64,000 nt of DNA. Origin: Apostichopus japonicus. Its lineage: Eukaryota > Echinodermata > Holothuroidea > Aspidochirotida > Stichopodidae. The stretch lies in NCBI RefSeq assembly GCF_037975245.1, contig NC_092564.1:2755984-2819983 (forward strand), in the 5' to 3' direction. The position numbers and the translations under genes are program-made. Positions 10,700-23,900 of the stretch are shown one piece after another. The first letter of the stretch is position 1. Every line of letters starts with the position of its first letter. The notes under the pieces were generated by a model, which was not told where the DNA came from, did not search any database, and saw only the letters and a list, made by a program, of their open reading frames with translations.

Positions 10700-13059
10700 T
10701 CTATAAAGGATAAGAAAATTAATTAAGTATGTATTATATATTAGCCCATTAATTATATCGCTTCCAGGCCTATTAATTATAAGATTCTGACTAGTATACA
10801 TTCTTAGCAGGTACACAGTTTAAAATCATTCATGAACCCTTTTAACAGAACAGAATCATGCGCAAGGCTCGTGATAGCCTCACCTGGCATAACACGTCAT
10901 CATTATACACGGTGACGTCATTCTCGATGTAAAGGGACGTTATCGGTGGAACAAGTTTTCAATTAATATTTATTTTTGGGTTTTTTTTGCTGGCAATTCT
11001 TAAAAAAGTACATTAATATCAATAAAATTAAATAATGGACAGAATACAGCGATTAATGATTTTTAATTATTAGTTTCTCATTTATGTAGGCCGAATTTCA
11101 AGGTCGACAATCATTTAGGTTATAGTGGAAAGTATATTCGTCACTACTGATTAATAACCCGCAAGTAAAGTAATAGATTTTAATGACATTGAATTCCAAT
11201 ATTTGTGTTTATCTTCTTGAAGCTAAAATCTGATAACTACCTAACTTCTTCAATAAACTATGCAAAATGGTCACGAGTCCTTTAAAACAAAATCAGTCTA
11301 GACGGTTAGCTCTGTATGAGACTAACTGTATGAGACAGCTCAGGGCTTGTTTTCGTTTTTAAGTTTTAGATTACGAGGATATGTTGTAAAGCAGTAAATA
11401 TACTTGATATCACTACCATGGTTACAAGAATACCGTAACTATGAATGAATGAATGTGTGTGGACGGGAGGGGGGGGGGGGGCTGGGAGGGCGTTTGATAT
11501 TTGCAACACCCCAAATTTAGTCACCTCTCTTCTCTCTTATGTATCTCTAGTTTCTCTCCCATCCCCACTCCCGCCTCTATGTCTAAGATCAATGAACAAA
11601 GTTGCAAGCAGATACGAATATATATATTAAACCTCAGTGCAACCTGCCATCCCGTTAAACAGGCGAATTGCATATGCAGTAATGCGATGTCGACTGCGCT
11701 ACGATGTGGTTACATCCATTGTTCGCAGTTTTTTTGCAACGATGTTAACGTAGAATGCAACCATGTTAACACAATTGAATCAGCACTCAATTAGTTTCAC
11801 GCAGCTTCAGTAAACGTCGAACAGTATCGTGTACTAGGCCTATGTAATAATGTTGAAGTACAACGGTGATACAATATAACTAACTGTATAATGTCAAGAA
11901 AACGACAACCCTGATGAAAAGATATGTTATGGGAAAATCTGAGCCAAACCATTGATGACGTCATCGGCAGACGAAAATAACGGTACTGTCACAGAGTTAA
12001 GTATAGTAAACCTTCATTGTTAATTTCTTGTGTAAGGTAACATTGTGTAGTGCCGGTTGTGTATTATGTTTAACTTGGGTATGTAACGTGCGTAATTAAG
12101 CAGTCCAGGCTAATCTAAGCTAAATTCATTCTCTATGGAGTTAACCTAACGACTCTAGCTTAGCATTAAACAAATAGCTAGGCCTATAGGCTAGACTTGC
12201 TTTAGAGAATAATTTTTAGGCCCAGCAACATTACTAGCTAGATCTAACATTGTTATGCTGTACTATACCTTTGGTACGTTAGTTGCACTACTAGTAGGGT
12301 AAACGAAGGCAACGTATAAAGTAGGACGCCTGAGCATACGAAATCGTAAATTTTGCGTTTTATCTTCAAAATTAAAGGAAGGCTTACGCATACGTACAAA
12401 GGCTATAGGCCGAACGATGAACGTAAGGCCTTACCTTACCGTAACGTTAGGCCTAGCCTAGTCCTAACAGTTAGCCTAGCCCTAACGTCATAAGGTATAC
12501 AAATACTATATAGAATCATTGAAGGCTAGGTCGATGTGGTAATTTTTCGATACTATGGGACAATTCCTCACCCAAAACGTCGGGTGAAGCTAGTTCTTGT
12601 GGTCCCGTTGAAAATTTGATATCAAATATATAATAAATGGAATAAAATAAAGAACTTTAGTATAGTAACGCTAGACCAAAGCAGTTTGGGCTAAACAAAA
12701 TATCTAGCCTAGGTAAGGTATTTACAGTCGAATATTTAGAATATTTCCCTAACTTGGCGCCTTCCATACAGCAGGCTACGCACTTATATATACGAAACTA
12801 TTACGAATTCAAAAGGCGCAGTAAGTGAGTTCGCTAAGTTTTATTACCTGGCCTTCCTAGGCAAGGCCTCTGGCAATATTGAGTAGTTTATTTTTTTCAG
12901 TGTACTTCACTAACTGCATGCATTTCAATTTCAACACTCTTATCTAAAAACATGATCAAAGCAAAAGGGTTAATTTCCATTTTTTGTATAACTTTTTTAT
13001 CCGTCTCAATTAAAACATAAATATCAGACAGACTAAGCCCGCAAATTCTTGAAAAAAAG
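10700..13059. other. Intergenic DNA, no gene seen
   Basis: AT-rich DNA with a G run near 11469-11480 and, around 12420-12490, a cluster of TAGGCCTAGCCTAG-type words. No exon with family similarity was found on either strand, including any continuation of the TIE-like gene. Confidence 0.5.
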
Positions 13060-13256
13060 TTACTTCAAGTTGCAAAATATAGCACCATATTGCGTCTAAG
13101 GACCCTTAATTATCAAAAATCGAAGGTGAGGGGGACACCCCATTAGACCCCTCCCCCAGGACGGCATTCACAAATAAACATTGTGCTCCCTCCCCCCCCC
13201 CCCCCTCAAGGTTGTGCCCGCCCTGTGCCCCCAAAATTGAGATGTCTGGCCACGCT
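13060..13256. mobile_element. hAT-type MITE fragment (right half)
   Basis: This piece has the order seen in the complete elements at 53999-54370 and 60755-61122: an ATATTGCGTCTAAGG word, then GAGGGGGACACCCC, then TTAGACCCCTCCCCC, then a C-rich stretch. The left end is missing and the right terminal repeat is degraded. It abuts the SAM/C2H2 relic just downstream. Confidence 0.6.
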
Positions 13257-13296
13257 CATGCAGCCACTAATATAATTAATACTGTTTATTTTATAG

Positions 13297-13650
13297 ACAA
13301 TGAAGTGTATGATGATGCTTTTCTTCTTCTGGGCGTACCAACAATACGGGAATTGGTACCAAAAGTGGGGCAGAGGATCAAGTTTGTTAAAAAAAAACAA
13401 ATTGAAGAATTCAAAGCCAAGAAGAATGCAGTTGATGTTAAAGTAAGAATTGAGACAAATGCTCAGGTAAATCAGGAAACTGGTTCTTTAACTTGTTTCA
13501 GGTGTTTTAATAAGACTAGAGCATCTGAACTCCTTATTCATTTGCAATATCATGCACAACATTAACTCAAATACTTTGACACTGTGTGTCCTGAATGCCA
13601 ATTAGTGTTTGCTCATTGTAAGACTTACAAAAGAGAGGAGATTGTTTGGC
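13297..13650 (+). pseudogene. SAM/C2H2 zinc-finger gene fragment
   Basis: After a possible acceptor (TTTATAG) the frame encodes DDAFLLLGVPTIRELVPKVG followed by QRIKFVKK. This resembles the second half of a SAM domain as seen in an expanded invertebrate and fish family (LxPKxGxRxKF). A finger-like segment follows with CFRC...HLQYH spacing, then TAA at 13563. The same frame after the stop still reads a second finger-like piece (CPECQLVFAHC), so the stop probably interrupts an older coding sequence. No start codon or partner exon was identified. A live exon of a larger gene is possible but less likely. Confidence 0.5.
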
Positions 13651-15655
13651 CAGTTTAAAATATAAACCTATATACCAACATCATCTATATTAAGGTCATC
13701 TATCAACTCTTGAACATATCTATTAACTCTTGAAAACAGAGAATGTTCAAGAGTTGATAGCTGCTATACTGTGGGTCATTCTCAAAAGAAGGTTAACACG
13801 ATACATAAATACTGGGAAGATAGATCTTTTGAATCATGAGCTATTTACAAAAAGCATTAGGGTCGTTGGACAGTTCAATTAAAAACCCGTGGGGAGACCT
13901 GACCTCAGAGAGTGCTCATAAGTCCTATAATGAAGTAAATGCAGTGATTGATGGAGATACAGGGATGTTAAAATCTTAATAGGACGGTGACTTCTTCCAT
14001 GGAGGACTATTTATGGGACGTAAACTGTAGCACTTAACTTCAGTGTCAGTGATGAAACATTCTATTTCAGTGTTGGTATTATTTCTAGAGAATGTTGTTA
14101 CACCTTGAGAAAGAAGTTCATCAAAATGGAACTAAATGTAATTCCATGCCAAGCTTTGACCTCATGGGTCTGTTTGTTTTCGCAAGAATTCTGCATTACA
14201 TAATTTTCTAACATTACTCAAACTTTTGACTGAATTTCAACAGTGGATGTATTTTGGTCCACTTTGTGGGCAAGTGTAGATGTATCTATACACAGGTATG
14301 AATGCATGGTAGGTTTAATTTTTAAGTGTTGCATTAGGAAGGTGAAAGAAACAATTGATTCATTCTTCAAAGTAAAGGTGGGTGAAGTGAACCAAGAATG
14401 AACTCAAGTTTACAGGAATACACTAGATTTGAACTCCTGCTAGGAAAATTTCACCTTTCAGATAATTCTTTTAAATCTCACCAGTAATATTGACAACTTT
14501 TCACTGAAAATTCCTTGGCCTGCACAAAGTGGCTAGGTGTGCATTACTGCATAGATGACATAAGTTTTGAGGAAATGTGAGTGGCTTTAATGCAGTAACA
14601 TCACACCTATTTTATGTATGAATAATTCTTTTCAATATTTATTTACAATTAATTTTATAATTCACATATCCTTATTTACTAGAAAAAATGATCAATTTAT
14701 TTATCAAACATAAGTAACTCTGCTCATAAATTTCTTATTTGGTAGGTTATTGTGGATTATATTGTATATTTCGGGTCGTTATTTACATGTTAATGAGATC
14801 AGTTGCATAATTTGTATAGGCCTACTAGTTGGTTGTAATGTAACAAACCTGCAAAGCTTTGCTCTCTGGTTATTCAATGTATAGAACTTTATACTTGAAC
14901 TGTTTATTAACATAATACATTGCTACCTTCTGTCTCAACTTTTCATGATGAGCTTGTCATGCATAAACTGCATTAAACCAATGAGTGAAATATTGTAGCT
15001 CAAGTTACGTTAATAAAATGTTTGAACAATTGATTGTCTACATGTTGTCATTACAGATCAAGCAAGGAATTCATTTTTCAATATGAAGCACTTTTGTCTC
15101 ATGCGCCATTTGGCATGCTTATATTGCTGAGGGTGGTTAACCTCTCTGGCTTCCTACATACAACATATGACCGCATTTAAAATGGATTGCTTTCAATGAT
15201 ATAAATTTACTGTACTTCATGTAAGGTTGCTATATGCATTTTCAAGTAACTGAGGCTGTAGTGCCAATGGTGCCTCACCTTATTGCAACTAAAGTATATA
15301 TCACCATATGAGGATGAGGCATATAAACTCACTTCATGAACAGTCGTGACCGCTAGCTTGAAATTTAACAGCCACATACTCCTCTGCTCATGAGCAAAGA
15401 AGATAGTGAAATCTTAATGCAATAGTTGTATTTTTTTAAGTACTGAAAGGTCATAATTGTATGATCCATATTTCAGTAAATAAAGGTATTACCATTGCTT
15501 ACATGGTTCATTGAAATCACTGTCTCAGTATGTTTTGGACCTGCGAATATGATTTTCTTATCTTTTCAGTTCCATTTTACAGGCATGCTGCACAATATAT
15601 TAGGAGGAAGTGCGAGATTTGTATCAAGGCATTTAAATCTGCATGGGTGATCAAC
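13651..15655. other. Non-coding stretch, local inverted repeat only
   Basis: No supportable coding sequence. A perfect 18-bp inverted repeat lies at 13700-13717 and 13743-13760. The rest is AT-rich unique-looking DNA that may include further decayed parts of the upstream zinc-finger relic, but no motif could be confirmed. Confidence 0.45.
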
Positions 15656-15689
15656 TGTGACCCAAGTGATTAGTAAATTTGATATTGAA

Positions 15690-15911
15690 CAACTATTGCT
15701 TAAAGGGGTTCACAACTGTTGTAAAAATCGATTACACAACTTTATGTTAAAAAAAATTAAAAAGCCAATGTGTAAAACGAGAACACAACTGTTGCTTCAA
15801 CTTGACACAATTAGAATTGTGTACACTGACTACACAACAGTTGGTAGGTTCATATAGTAAACAGCGGTTGTGTAAAAGTTTATACAAGTTGTATAATATT
15901 TTACACAACCG
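15690..15911. repeat. Palindrome-rich block with ACACAAC/GTTGTGT words
   Basis: The block holds many copies of ACACAAC and its complement. The clearest hairpin pairs CGGTTGTGTAAAA (15865-15877) with TTTTACACAACCG (15899-15911). Inside its loop a second palindrome pairs TATACAA with TTGTATA. It looks like a foldback or MITE-like element, but outer ends and target duplications could not be set. Confidence 0.6.
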
Positions 15912-18173
15912 AAGTAACAGTGTTCAATGGACAGTAATTGCCAAGATTGACTAACAAATTTCAAGGGTTTGAATCGAAGTTTTCTAAGACTGTCTATGTC
16001 TCTGGAGTTAAAAATATTGGTATGATGCGGGTACCTCCGAAGATATATTTAAGATTCCATCAAACTACAAAACAAAGGAGAAACTTGCGAACTAGAGCAG
16101 AATGTAGTTTAGCCTTTAATACTTTACTTTACTGACAATTCACGTACTACGTAAATGAGTGGAATATTCCACAGAGACACTTTGTAGTATTTGTCTTGAC
16201 CTAAACCTAGTCGTTGGCAATTGACGGAGGCAACTGCCCTTTTTGATTACTAAACGTGGAAAGTATAGGTTCCAGGTACGTGTTTATATAGGTACAGTCT
16301 GGTTCCAAAGCTTAGTACACCTGAGTAAAATGTTGGGGTATCTGTTTCTCTCCAATTCTGTCTCTCTTTATGTAGTTAAAGGTTAAAGGAGGGGTAAACT
16401 CAATCGTCATCCGTGGTCTATCTCCCTACAAATTTCACTGTCATTATCACTGAAGACCCTCTAGTGGCATATGGAAGGAATTTACGGGGAGGGGGTATCA
16501 CCTTCCCTATTGAGATATTTGTATATGATTAAGAGTGTTGAGCGACAAGATGGTTTAATATTTTAGCAACTTTTTAAGTAAGTTATGTTCACCATTTTCC
16601 ACCTTTTTTTTCCTCACAAGAATCGGCAATTGTTTATCTTCGGAATTTCTTGGCGACCCTTCAAAACATTTTGGCAACCCTGAAAAGCTTCGCGATCCCC
16701 AGTTTGAATATTTTCCCTAAATAGAAATCATATGCCATCTGTACTGTATCATTGTTTTAATGAAGAGACGATGACAGCTCTATATGGAATCACCGATCAA
16801 TATACTACTAAGTTATTATGTTTCTCTAATGTAATGTGTTTTTTTTTTAAATAAGTTGCGGGGATAGATATGGGCTTTGACAATGCCGATTCCAAAATGT
16901 TGAAGTTTATGATACCACTGACATTGTTTCCATGAACAGCACCTCACAGTGAACATCTGAACAGAGAAACACAAGGGAAAAAAAGATTTCATCCCACACC
17001 CGTCCCCCCCCCCCCATCCCGGGTGCAGGGGACACATTGGCATATGCCGGTTAAATGGCTCAACAGCGGTGTGATGTTAGGTCAGAAGCACCCCCCCCCC
17101 CCCCCTCTCAGATTCAGATGACATAGGCGCCGTTTCATGTTGGTCGAAAAAGGTACTAGTTTCGCCAGGGGCGAGAAAGCGCCCCTTCTTCAAGTCCCCA
17201 TCACCACCGGTGTGGATAAATACACCGGTGGCATCACACGTTAACGGTTAAAACGGTTTTTAACCGTTGATATCTCCCAAACAGTACAAGGTTGTTCTTA
17301 GCTTTTCTCATGTGTTTTGGTAGGTATCTCAATAATTGTTGAGGATAAAGATGACGATTTGGTTCTATTTGATCTAATTCAGACGGCAAGTAAACCCTGC
17401 ATGGAAGTTAAAGATGTCTCAGCGGAATCCAACAGTTTTTCATGCTGGACTTTGCATGACGTCACAACTTCCTCTTTACAAAAAAAAAAAAAAAAAACAA
17501 CGATGAGAACTAGTTACGGAATCAACATACGTGGAAAATATGTTGTCTAGCTGGGTTGGTATATAGTGAGACCTTTTTTAGTACTAAATTACCTAAAATA
17601 CCTCCATAAATTTGTGGCCGGAATTTTTGTTTCTTCAAATGTCGTACAATGTCTAACTTAATTAATATACGCATTTTAACCTATTAAGTATGAAGTATCT
17701 CATATTGTTTAAATCCTAGTATTAATTTATTCGCCAGAAATCTGCTTTTCTTGGGCGGTTTTTTCTGTACCTTTGACCGCTCCCAGAGAAACATCGGGAT
17801 CCGTCAGTTCCCGAATCTTTTTCGGAATTAATAAGCCGGCCTCGCTCGGTCTACATCAACCTAACTCGGCCTACATCGCCTATAGTATGAAGAGATGACT
17901 AAACAATAGAGATAATAATGTGAAAGTTACTAGTTATACCCCTGGTGATATAAAGTTCGATAATAACGACTAATAAAAAATAATTCACGAAAAATGAGGA
18001 ATGTTAAAATTTTCTTTTCACTCTAAATTTCTCATGAAAAATATTACTCAATTAATATCGAACTGGAATGATTAAATTAGATATTTGCCTTCCAATGTTG
18101 ACATTGCATTACAATGAATTATAAGACATCGACATTTCCTTTTGTTGTAACTCGCTATTATGAAAAAAGAAGC
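15912..18173. other. Intergenic DNA, no gene seen
   Basis: No exon recognised. C runs occur near 17007-17016 and 17092-17105, and an A run near 17481-17496. A TGACGTCA-like word lies at about 17458 within otherwise anonymous sequence. Confidence 0.45.
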
Positions 18174-18650
18174 TGCATGGTCTGAATAAATGAGCAAAGA
18201 CATCACATAGAAAATTTAGTGAGATTACTAATGTTTTATACATTAATGTGTGAATTGTACATAGATACATGGTCTGAATAAATGACCATAGTCATGTACA
18301 TTGATTTTTTAGTTAGATTACTAATGTTTATACATTAATGTGTGAATAGTTCATAGGTTCATGCATGGTCTGAATAAATGATCATGGCCATCACATTTCT
18401 GTTTTAGTTAGACTACTAATGTTTATACATTAATAAGTGAATAGTACATAGATGCATGGTCTGAATAAATGATCATAGCCATCACATTTCTGTTTTAGTT
18501 AGATTACTAATGTTTATACATTAATGTGTGAATATTACATAGCTGCATGGTCTGAATAAATGACCATAGTCATGTACATTGATTTTTTAGTTAGATTACT
18601 AATGTTTATTAATGTGTGAAGAGTACATAGCTTCATGGTTTGACTAAGAA
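18174..18650. repeat. Tandem array, about 90-bp unit, five to six copies
   Basis: Each unit starts near CATGGTCTGAATAAATGA and contains TTAGATTACTAATGTTTATA and TTAATGTGTGAATAGTACAT. Units recur about every 90-94 bp (near 18177, 18270, 18365, 18456 and 18546, with a last, shorter diverged one near 18632). Copies differ by small substitutions and alternate between two variants in the middle (CATGTACATTGA versus CATCACATTTCTG). Confidence 0.9.
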
Positions 18651-21600
18651 GTTTCGTGCACAACGGAAATATTATATAGATATACTTCAATGATATGCGT
18701 GTAGGTGTGTGGGATATGTGTTTTGGATAATTTGATCTTATACACACAACCATGAGGATACACATGCTCAGGAGGTATATGAAACGGGTTATCGACAACC
18801 CCCCCCCCCCCTCCCCCCCAAAAAAAAGCAGGCGTAAACATGTGATGCATAATCTACCGTCAGTGCATGGTCTATGTCTATATTTTGAAACCTTTAATAT
18901 GAAGAGGTACGAATGTTTACCGGCCATGTCTGTAGCGGAAGCTCTCACCCACTTGAGGATCATAGCCTATGGACGTTGAAATGGGAATCCCGCCGACCCG
19001 GCGGCATATTTCTTTCGTAGGAAATGTTGGGATGAAAGTTTTTTTAATTTTTTTATTCTATCATTTTCTACGAGAAAGAGGTTTGAAGCTTGTTTGTTCT
19101 GTATTTTAATTACCGTTCCACTTGATAGCCTCTGGTTGATATATGTTAAGTAGGCCTATACTACGGTACACGAATTTTTGGACAGTGTTGACAACAGGGC
19201 TTACACAAACATCTCCATTAACTTCCATGTTAGTATAGAGGCGGTTATGCATTTTAACTATACTGAGTTCAATAGAAAATCTATTTATTCTAAAATCTGT
19301 CTATGTCTGTAATGAAGATAGATGTTTGCACCGGTCGCTGAATTGTATTTGAATTTTTGTTTTGTGACAGTTCACATTGTTTTTATGAACACATGGTTGA
19401 ATGTTATCATTGATGTATGAAAACTGATGAAAATAAATTGAAAGCATTAAAGAACAGGATTAAACTGGAATCTTTCAATTAATTAATCTGCGATAACATA
19501 TGAATAAAATGACAGCCAATATCATGACCTTCATACCAAAACAACCCCAAATGGATATTTCTGGGGTCGGTTGGGTGGTCTGTGTTTATTACAAGTATCG
19601 TAAAAGGCGTACCAGACTTTTGGGCGTTCCATATGTTTCTGACAGAACAATCAACAGCCTGTTTCCATTGATACAGACATGAAGCCTACTTTTCTTAAAG
19701 AGGCCATGACACGAAAAATCCAACTTATCAAGAGTAACTTCCTCTGAATCTATGAGAAAATCTATGTACAAAACTATCCTCATCACCTTGAAAACCTCAA
19801 GGACTAATTAGAAATTAACGTTTTAATATTCGCATCTGAATATGGATATCTGAAAATGCGATTTCAAAACAAGACAATGATGACGTCATGTTAGGAACAC
19901 AAGTGCCAAGCCCAGGCACGTACCGGATTCCCAATCCACTGTCAAATTTATCAATGTGAGTGATTTTTCTGCATAATTATTTTTGTGATGTGTATCTGTA
20001 TTACACTTTTATTATACAAACGTTGATTACTACCTTTAAGAGATAGGGAATTGTGACGTCATTCGTGTGAGGGCTGATGCATAGTATTCGATAAGGGAAC
20101 AATTATTTTACACAGAAAAACACCGTCTACCCCTTCTCCGCCCACTCAACTTCTACTTCCCTCGACCAGAATCCTTGACACGTACGAGGAGAGTTATAGG
20201 CTGAATAAACTGTACATAAACTATATAGTAGGCCAATATAGCGTTTATTAACGACACATCTCAAAGACACGTGTAGTAAATGACGATATAACGCAGACCG
20301 AGAGACTTGTTATGTACTTAATCTAATTTGCCAGTGAATAATTAGTTTACTATTCAAACCCAAATTTTTAACCAATAAAATATCGATAATTTCTAAAAAT
20401 AAATTTCTTAATTTATCAAACTCGATGTCGCATGGCCTTTGTGTAAGTCTAATAGAATTTAGTTTTTACCTTGTCATGACATTTTAAGCATATATTGTTG
20501 TTTTAACTTTTCGTCTCATTTCCCCCAAGGACTGTATAGCCTATACTTCACTGTTGCAGCCTACATTGATCGTGTCCAATGTCACAATCAAAGATCTACG
20601 TGTCAATAATGTACTCCTTCCCAAACACATCCATCGTCGGTCGAGAGAAAATGGTTCAGTCGAGAAGTGCTTACATTTAGCCGGAGACGAATTCAATTAC
20701 TCCTACTGGTGTACACCACACATACAAACCCACTTTTATAATTGGAACAAAGTTGCATTTAAGCTAATAACAGACCTAATAAAAGACCTAATTTATAGTC
20801 TTCATTGGGCTCAGAATCCATCATTTTTCATCTTGAATTTCCTCCCCTCAGATCCGCCTACATGTGATCGTCATCAACGACTCCAAGCCCAGTCCCTTCT
20901 TTTTAAAATCCTTTTATTTGCCTCTGGTCCTTCGATGTACGTTCAGCCACTATAACTGAATTGAGTTTCAGAATTTGAACCACTTCTGAAATCTTGAGCA
21001 TGCCACTTCATGTGGTGATACCTGTAGTGTAATAACATATTCAGTAACTATATACAAAGTACACTGAAATTGTGGAAGACAGACATATACAAAATAAAAA
21101 CACCCAATCAACACGAACCAGTTGACGACTTGAAAATGTTGCCCCTTTATTGTTTTTTTCTTCTTTACAGATGTTTTAATATTTCCTTTTATTTGATAAT
21201 GAAATTTACACGATGTATACTGCTACCAGCAACTATTAGATAATTAGATTCCTCATATCAAATATTAACCAATATACGCTTGAAACACGAGCATATTATT
21301 CTATCGCAAAGCTGTTACTTTGTATTAAACACGTTGAAAATGAGAATAAGTATAGCAACCAGTTCAATTAACTGGCAATTTTTGTTTTAATAAGTTTTAA
21401 TTTGATGCCGACATTTACATATAAATATAATCGTAGACTATATCAACCTAAGAGGAGAAGTAAACCCAACCTACGTGAATGAGATACTGGCGATAAATAA
21501 ATAATCTTAAAAGCAAAGACATATCCTGCCCTGTTTGGAGATACCATTGTTAAAATCATATCAAGGAAATACCATATTGTCAATATGTGTTGTCACATTG

Positions 21601-23671
21601 CCATTGAGAGGTTTTGCATTTTATTTGCCCTTTATTTAAGGAAAGGATTTAAGAAAAACGTTGTGTTGTTAATGACAACAGTGCCAATCACAGGCTAATC
21701 AAGTCTCAAAGTTTGTCACTAAGGCCATAGTATTTGCAATTGGAACACGTTTTCTTTGTTGTTTGGAGGAAGCTGGTTGTGCTTGCTTCGCCTTTAAGAT
21801 ATTCACATGCTAAGGGAAAAAATTTTTTTTTTACCAATAATGCCAATGCCAGCAATTCCTATTCTATCCTAATGAGAATTTGATTCCGAAAATGTGCCAA
21901 AACTTAGCCAAAATGATATGGAATCGTAATTAAAATATCTACAGTATTGATGTGAAGCGACATAGTTAGTACACAGTAAAAGCAATTTTATTGCCTAAAA
22001 CTTAAATGATTAACAATTGCTAAATAAGATATATTATATTAAAGGAGGGAAGACACTACTTCATACTGCGCGATGATGCACACTAATATAGTGTTGATAA
22101 TCAAAAGAGCAGCAACCATGACAAAGAAATAACACTAGGCTGATTATTGGCCTATTTTTAACATGTTAGGTAATCTTATAATCATCAGAATGCAACAAAT
22201 GTTAATTTTTAACATGAGACGAAACAAGTGTTACCATCTGTTGTACACCAAAAGATGAACAGAAATAATTTCACTGGAATAAAAATGTATACAATGGAAT
22301 TCACTAGACGGAATGTGTGCATATTTCCAAACCAATTTGAAGAACTACAGAAGAAGCTACTCCGTTGTGTTTTCTGCCTTATCGGAAACAATGCATGGAC
22401 TTCTTTTGCCGGATCTCCTTCACTGTGTGTGGTGAAACGATTTCAACTACAATGTTGTTATGTGTTCTTAATATACAAAACACAAATGTATGGTGTTAAC
22501 TTGTTACATATGCAATAAGGCAGAACTGAATCTTAGATTATACATGATGATATGAAGTTTTTCATACAGTGGACATTAGAAAAATTCATTTTAGGGGAAA
22601 GAGGTGACTGCAATCGAACATAAAGGTCTAAAACGGCCTTGTCCACGGTAGCAGCAAATATGGTAGCAAAATATCTTTGATAACACTACAATGGGTAACA
22701 GTAGTTGTTGAACTTAACCAAAAATAAAACCTACCTGTATCAGTATTTATAACAGAACTTTCTTTACATAAAATGGCATGCCACTGATTCCAATTGTGGA
22801 AACTGTGGATCTCACTTTAAATCACATATGTATTCCGAACAAATGCATGAATCACAAAGAGAAAACAATAAATAAACAAATTATAATAAAATAAAACTAT
22901 ATACTACTTTAATTGCAAATGACCTTTTAATAACCGCCGCCTGCAAATTATGTGTTTGTAATAACAGCAAGCAATCTTAAGCAAATAACTGGCAGTGATT
23001 AGGAATCATGTTCTCTCCTCGAGTTAAAAGTATGAGAGGCGAGAAGAAAACAGATGATGAGATGGGGATACTCCAGGGTAAATGCCTTTACACATCTGGC
23101 AAACAATACTTAACAAGACATCTAAGGATCAGCTGCTTGATTCACGAAAGAGGTTAATCATATTGCTGCAATACATGTGCGATCATTGTCCCTTGCATTT
23201 AATTTACTTGTTTTGTGTACAACAAAAAATTCATCAGACAAATATACTTTCAAAGACCATTTGGTTTAAGTGATCTTTGAGCAGTGCCTTACAGACACCA
23301 TACACTTAACAAGTATTAAGGAACAGTAGACAAATTCAAACACCATACTTTAATTTTGCAAAACATGACAGCTTTCATAACGGTCCAATACCTACAATAT
23401 ATGACAGTGTAGTCTCAGCCCATGCACGTTTTCAACTTTTAATGTTGCGATTAACTGGTACTTTGAATGATAATATCTGTAAGGACAGCTTCAAATGTAG
23501 TACTTCCACTTTTGGGCAGAGCAGACAAGCATGATACAGTTTTACTTCTACTACAAGAAATGTACATTGTGAAGTATAATGGACACCATCGCTATTAAAA
23601 ATCACAAGTAATCTCAATAGTTAAGTGATAATTAATTCTACTTGGCAATATTTTTGAAGATGACGAAGTTA
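18651..23671. other. Intergenic DNA, no gene seen
   Basis: A mixed C/A homopolymer stretch at about 18800-18830 is the only marked simple repeat. From about 21 kb rightward CpG dinucleotides become scarce, a trend that continues through CDO1. Longer open frames near 20.55 kb and 22.23 kb carry no recognisable domain. Confidence 0.45.
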
Positions 23672-23900
23672 ATATATGTATGTATGTATTTTAGATCCTC
23701 CTGCAAGCAGGAACTCGCGAAGAAGCCTCATTGGCTTATCAAAGCCGCAAGCTGACCGAAGTCAGTCTCTTAGATTCATATTTAACGTCCATGATTATGA
23801 ATTGTCAACAACTCTGTAACTGGATTACATACATTAATCTTGGAGTGACTCGAACTCGGGACCTTATGATTGAAAGGCACCTCAAGTGCTTGTTCAGTGG
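23672..23900 (-). mobile_element. Probable tRNA-derived SINE
   Basis: Read on the minus strand, the right part carries a B-box-like GAGTTCGAGTCACTCC. A body follows with GCTTGCGGCTTTGATAAGCC, then CGCGAGTTCCTGCTTGCAGG, and then a tail of CATA repeats at about 23672-23690. This order (RNA polymerase III-like head, body, short-repeat tail) is that of a SINE. The A box is not convincing, so the 5' end may be truncated. Confidence 0.55.

Noticed and set aside
17317-17550. 77-codon open frame ending in a lysine run
   Set aside because: The tail is an A homopolymer, and the rest shows no domain and sits in repeat-like sequence.
20554-20955. 133-codon open frame
   Set aside because: No recognisable domain, no splice or promoter context, and composition like the surrounding non-coding DNA.
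22228-22518. 96-codon open frame starting MLPSVVHQKM
   Set aside because: No family signature and no supporting exon structure on either strand.
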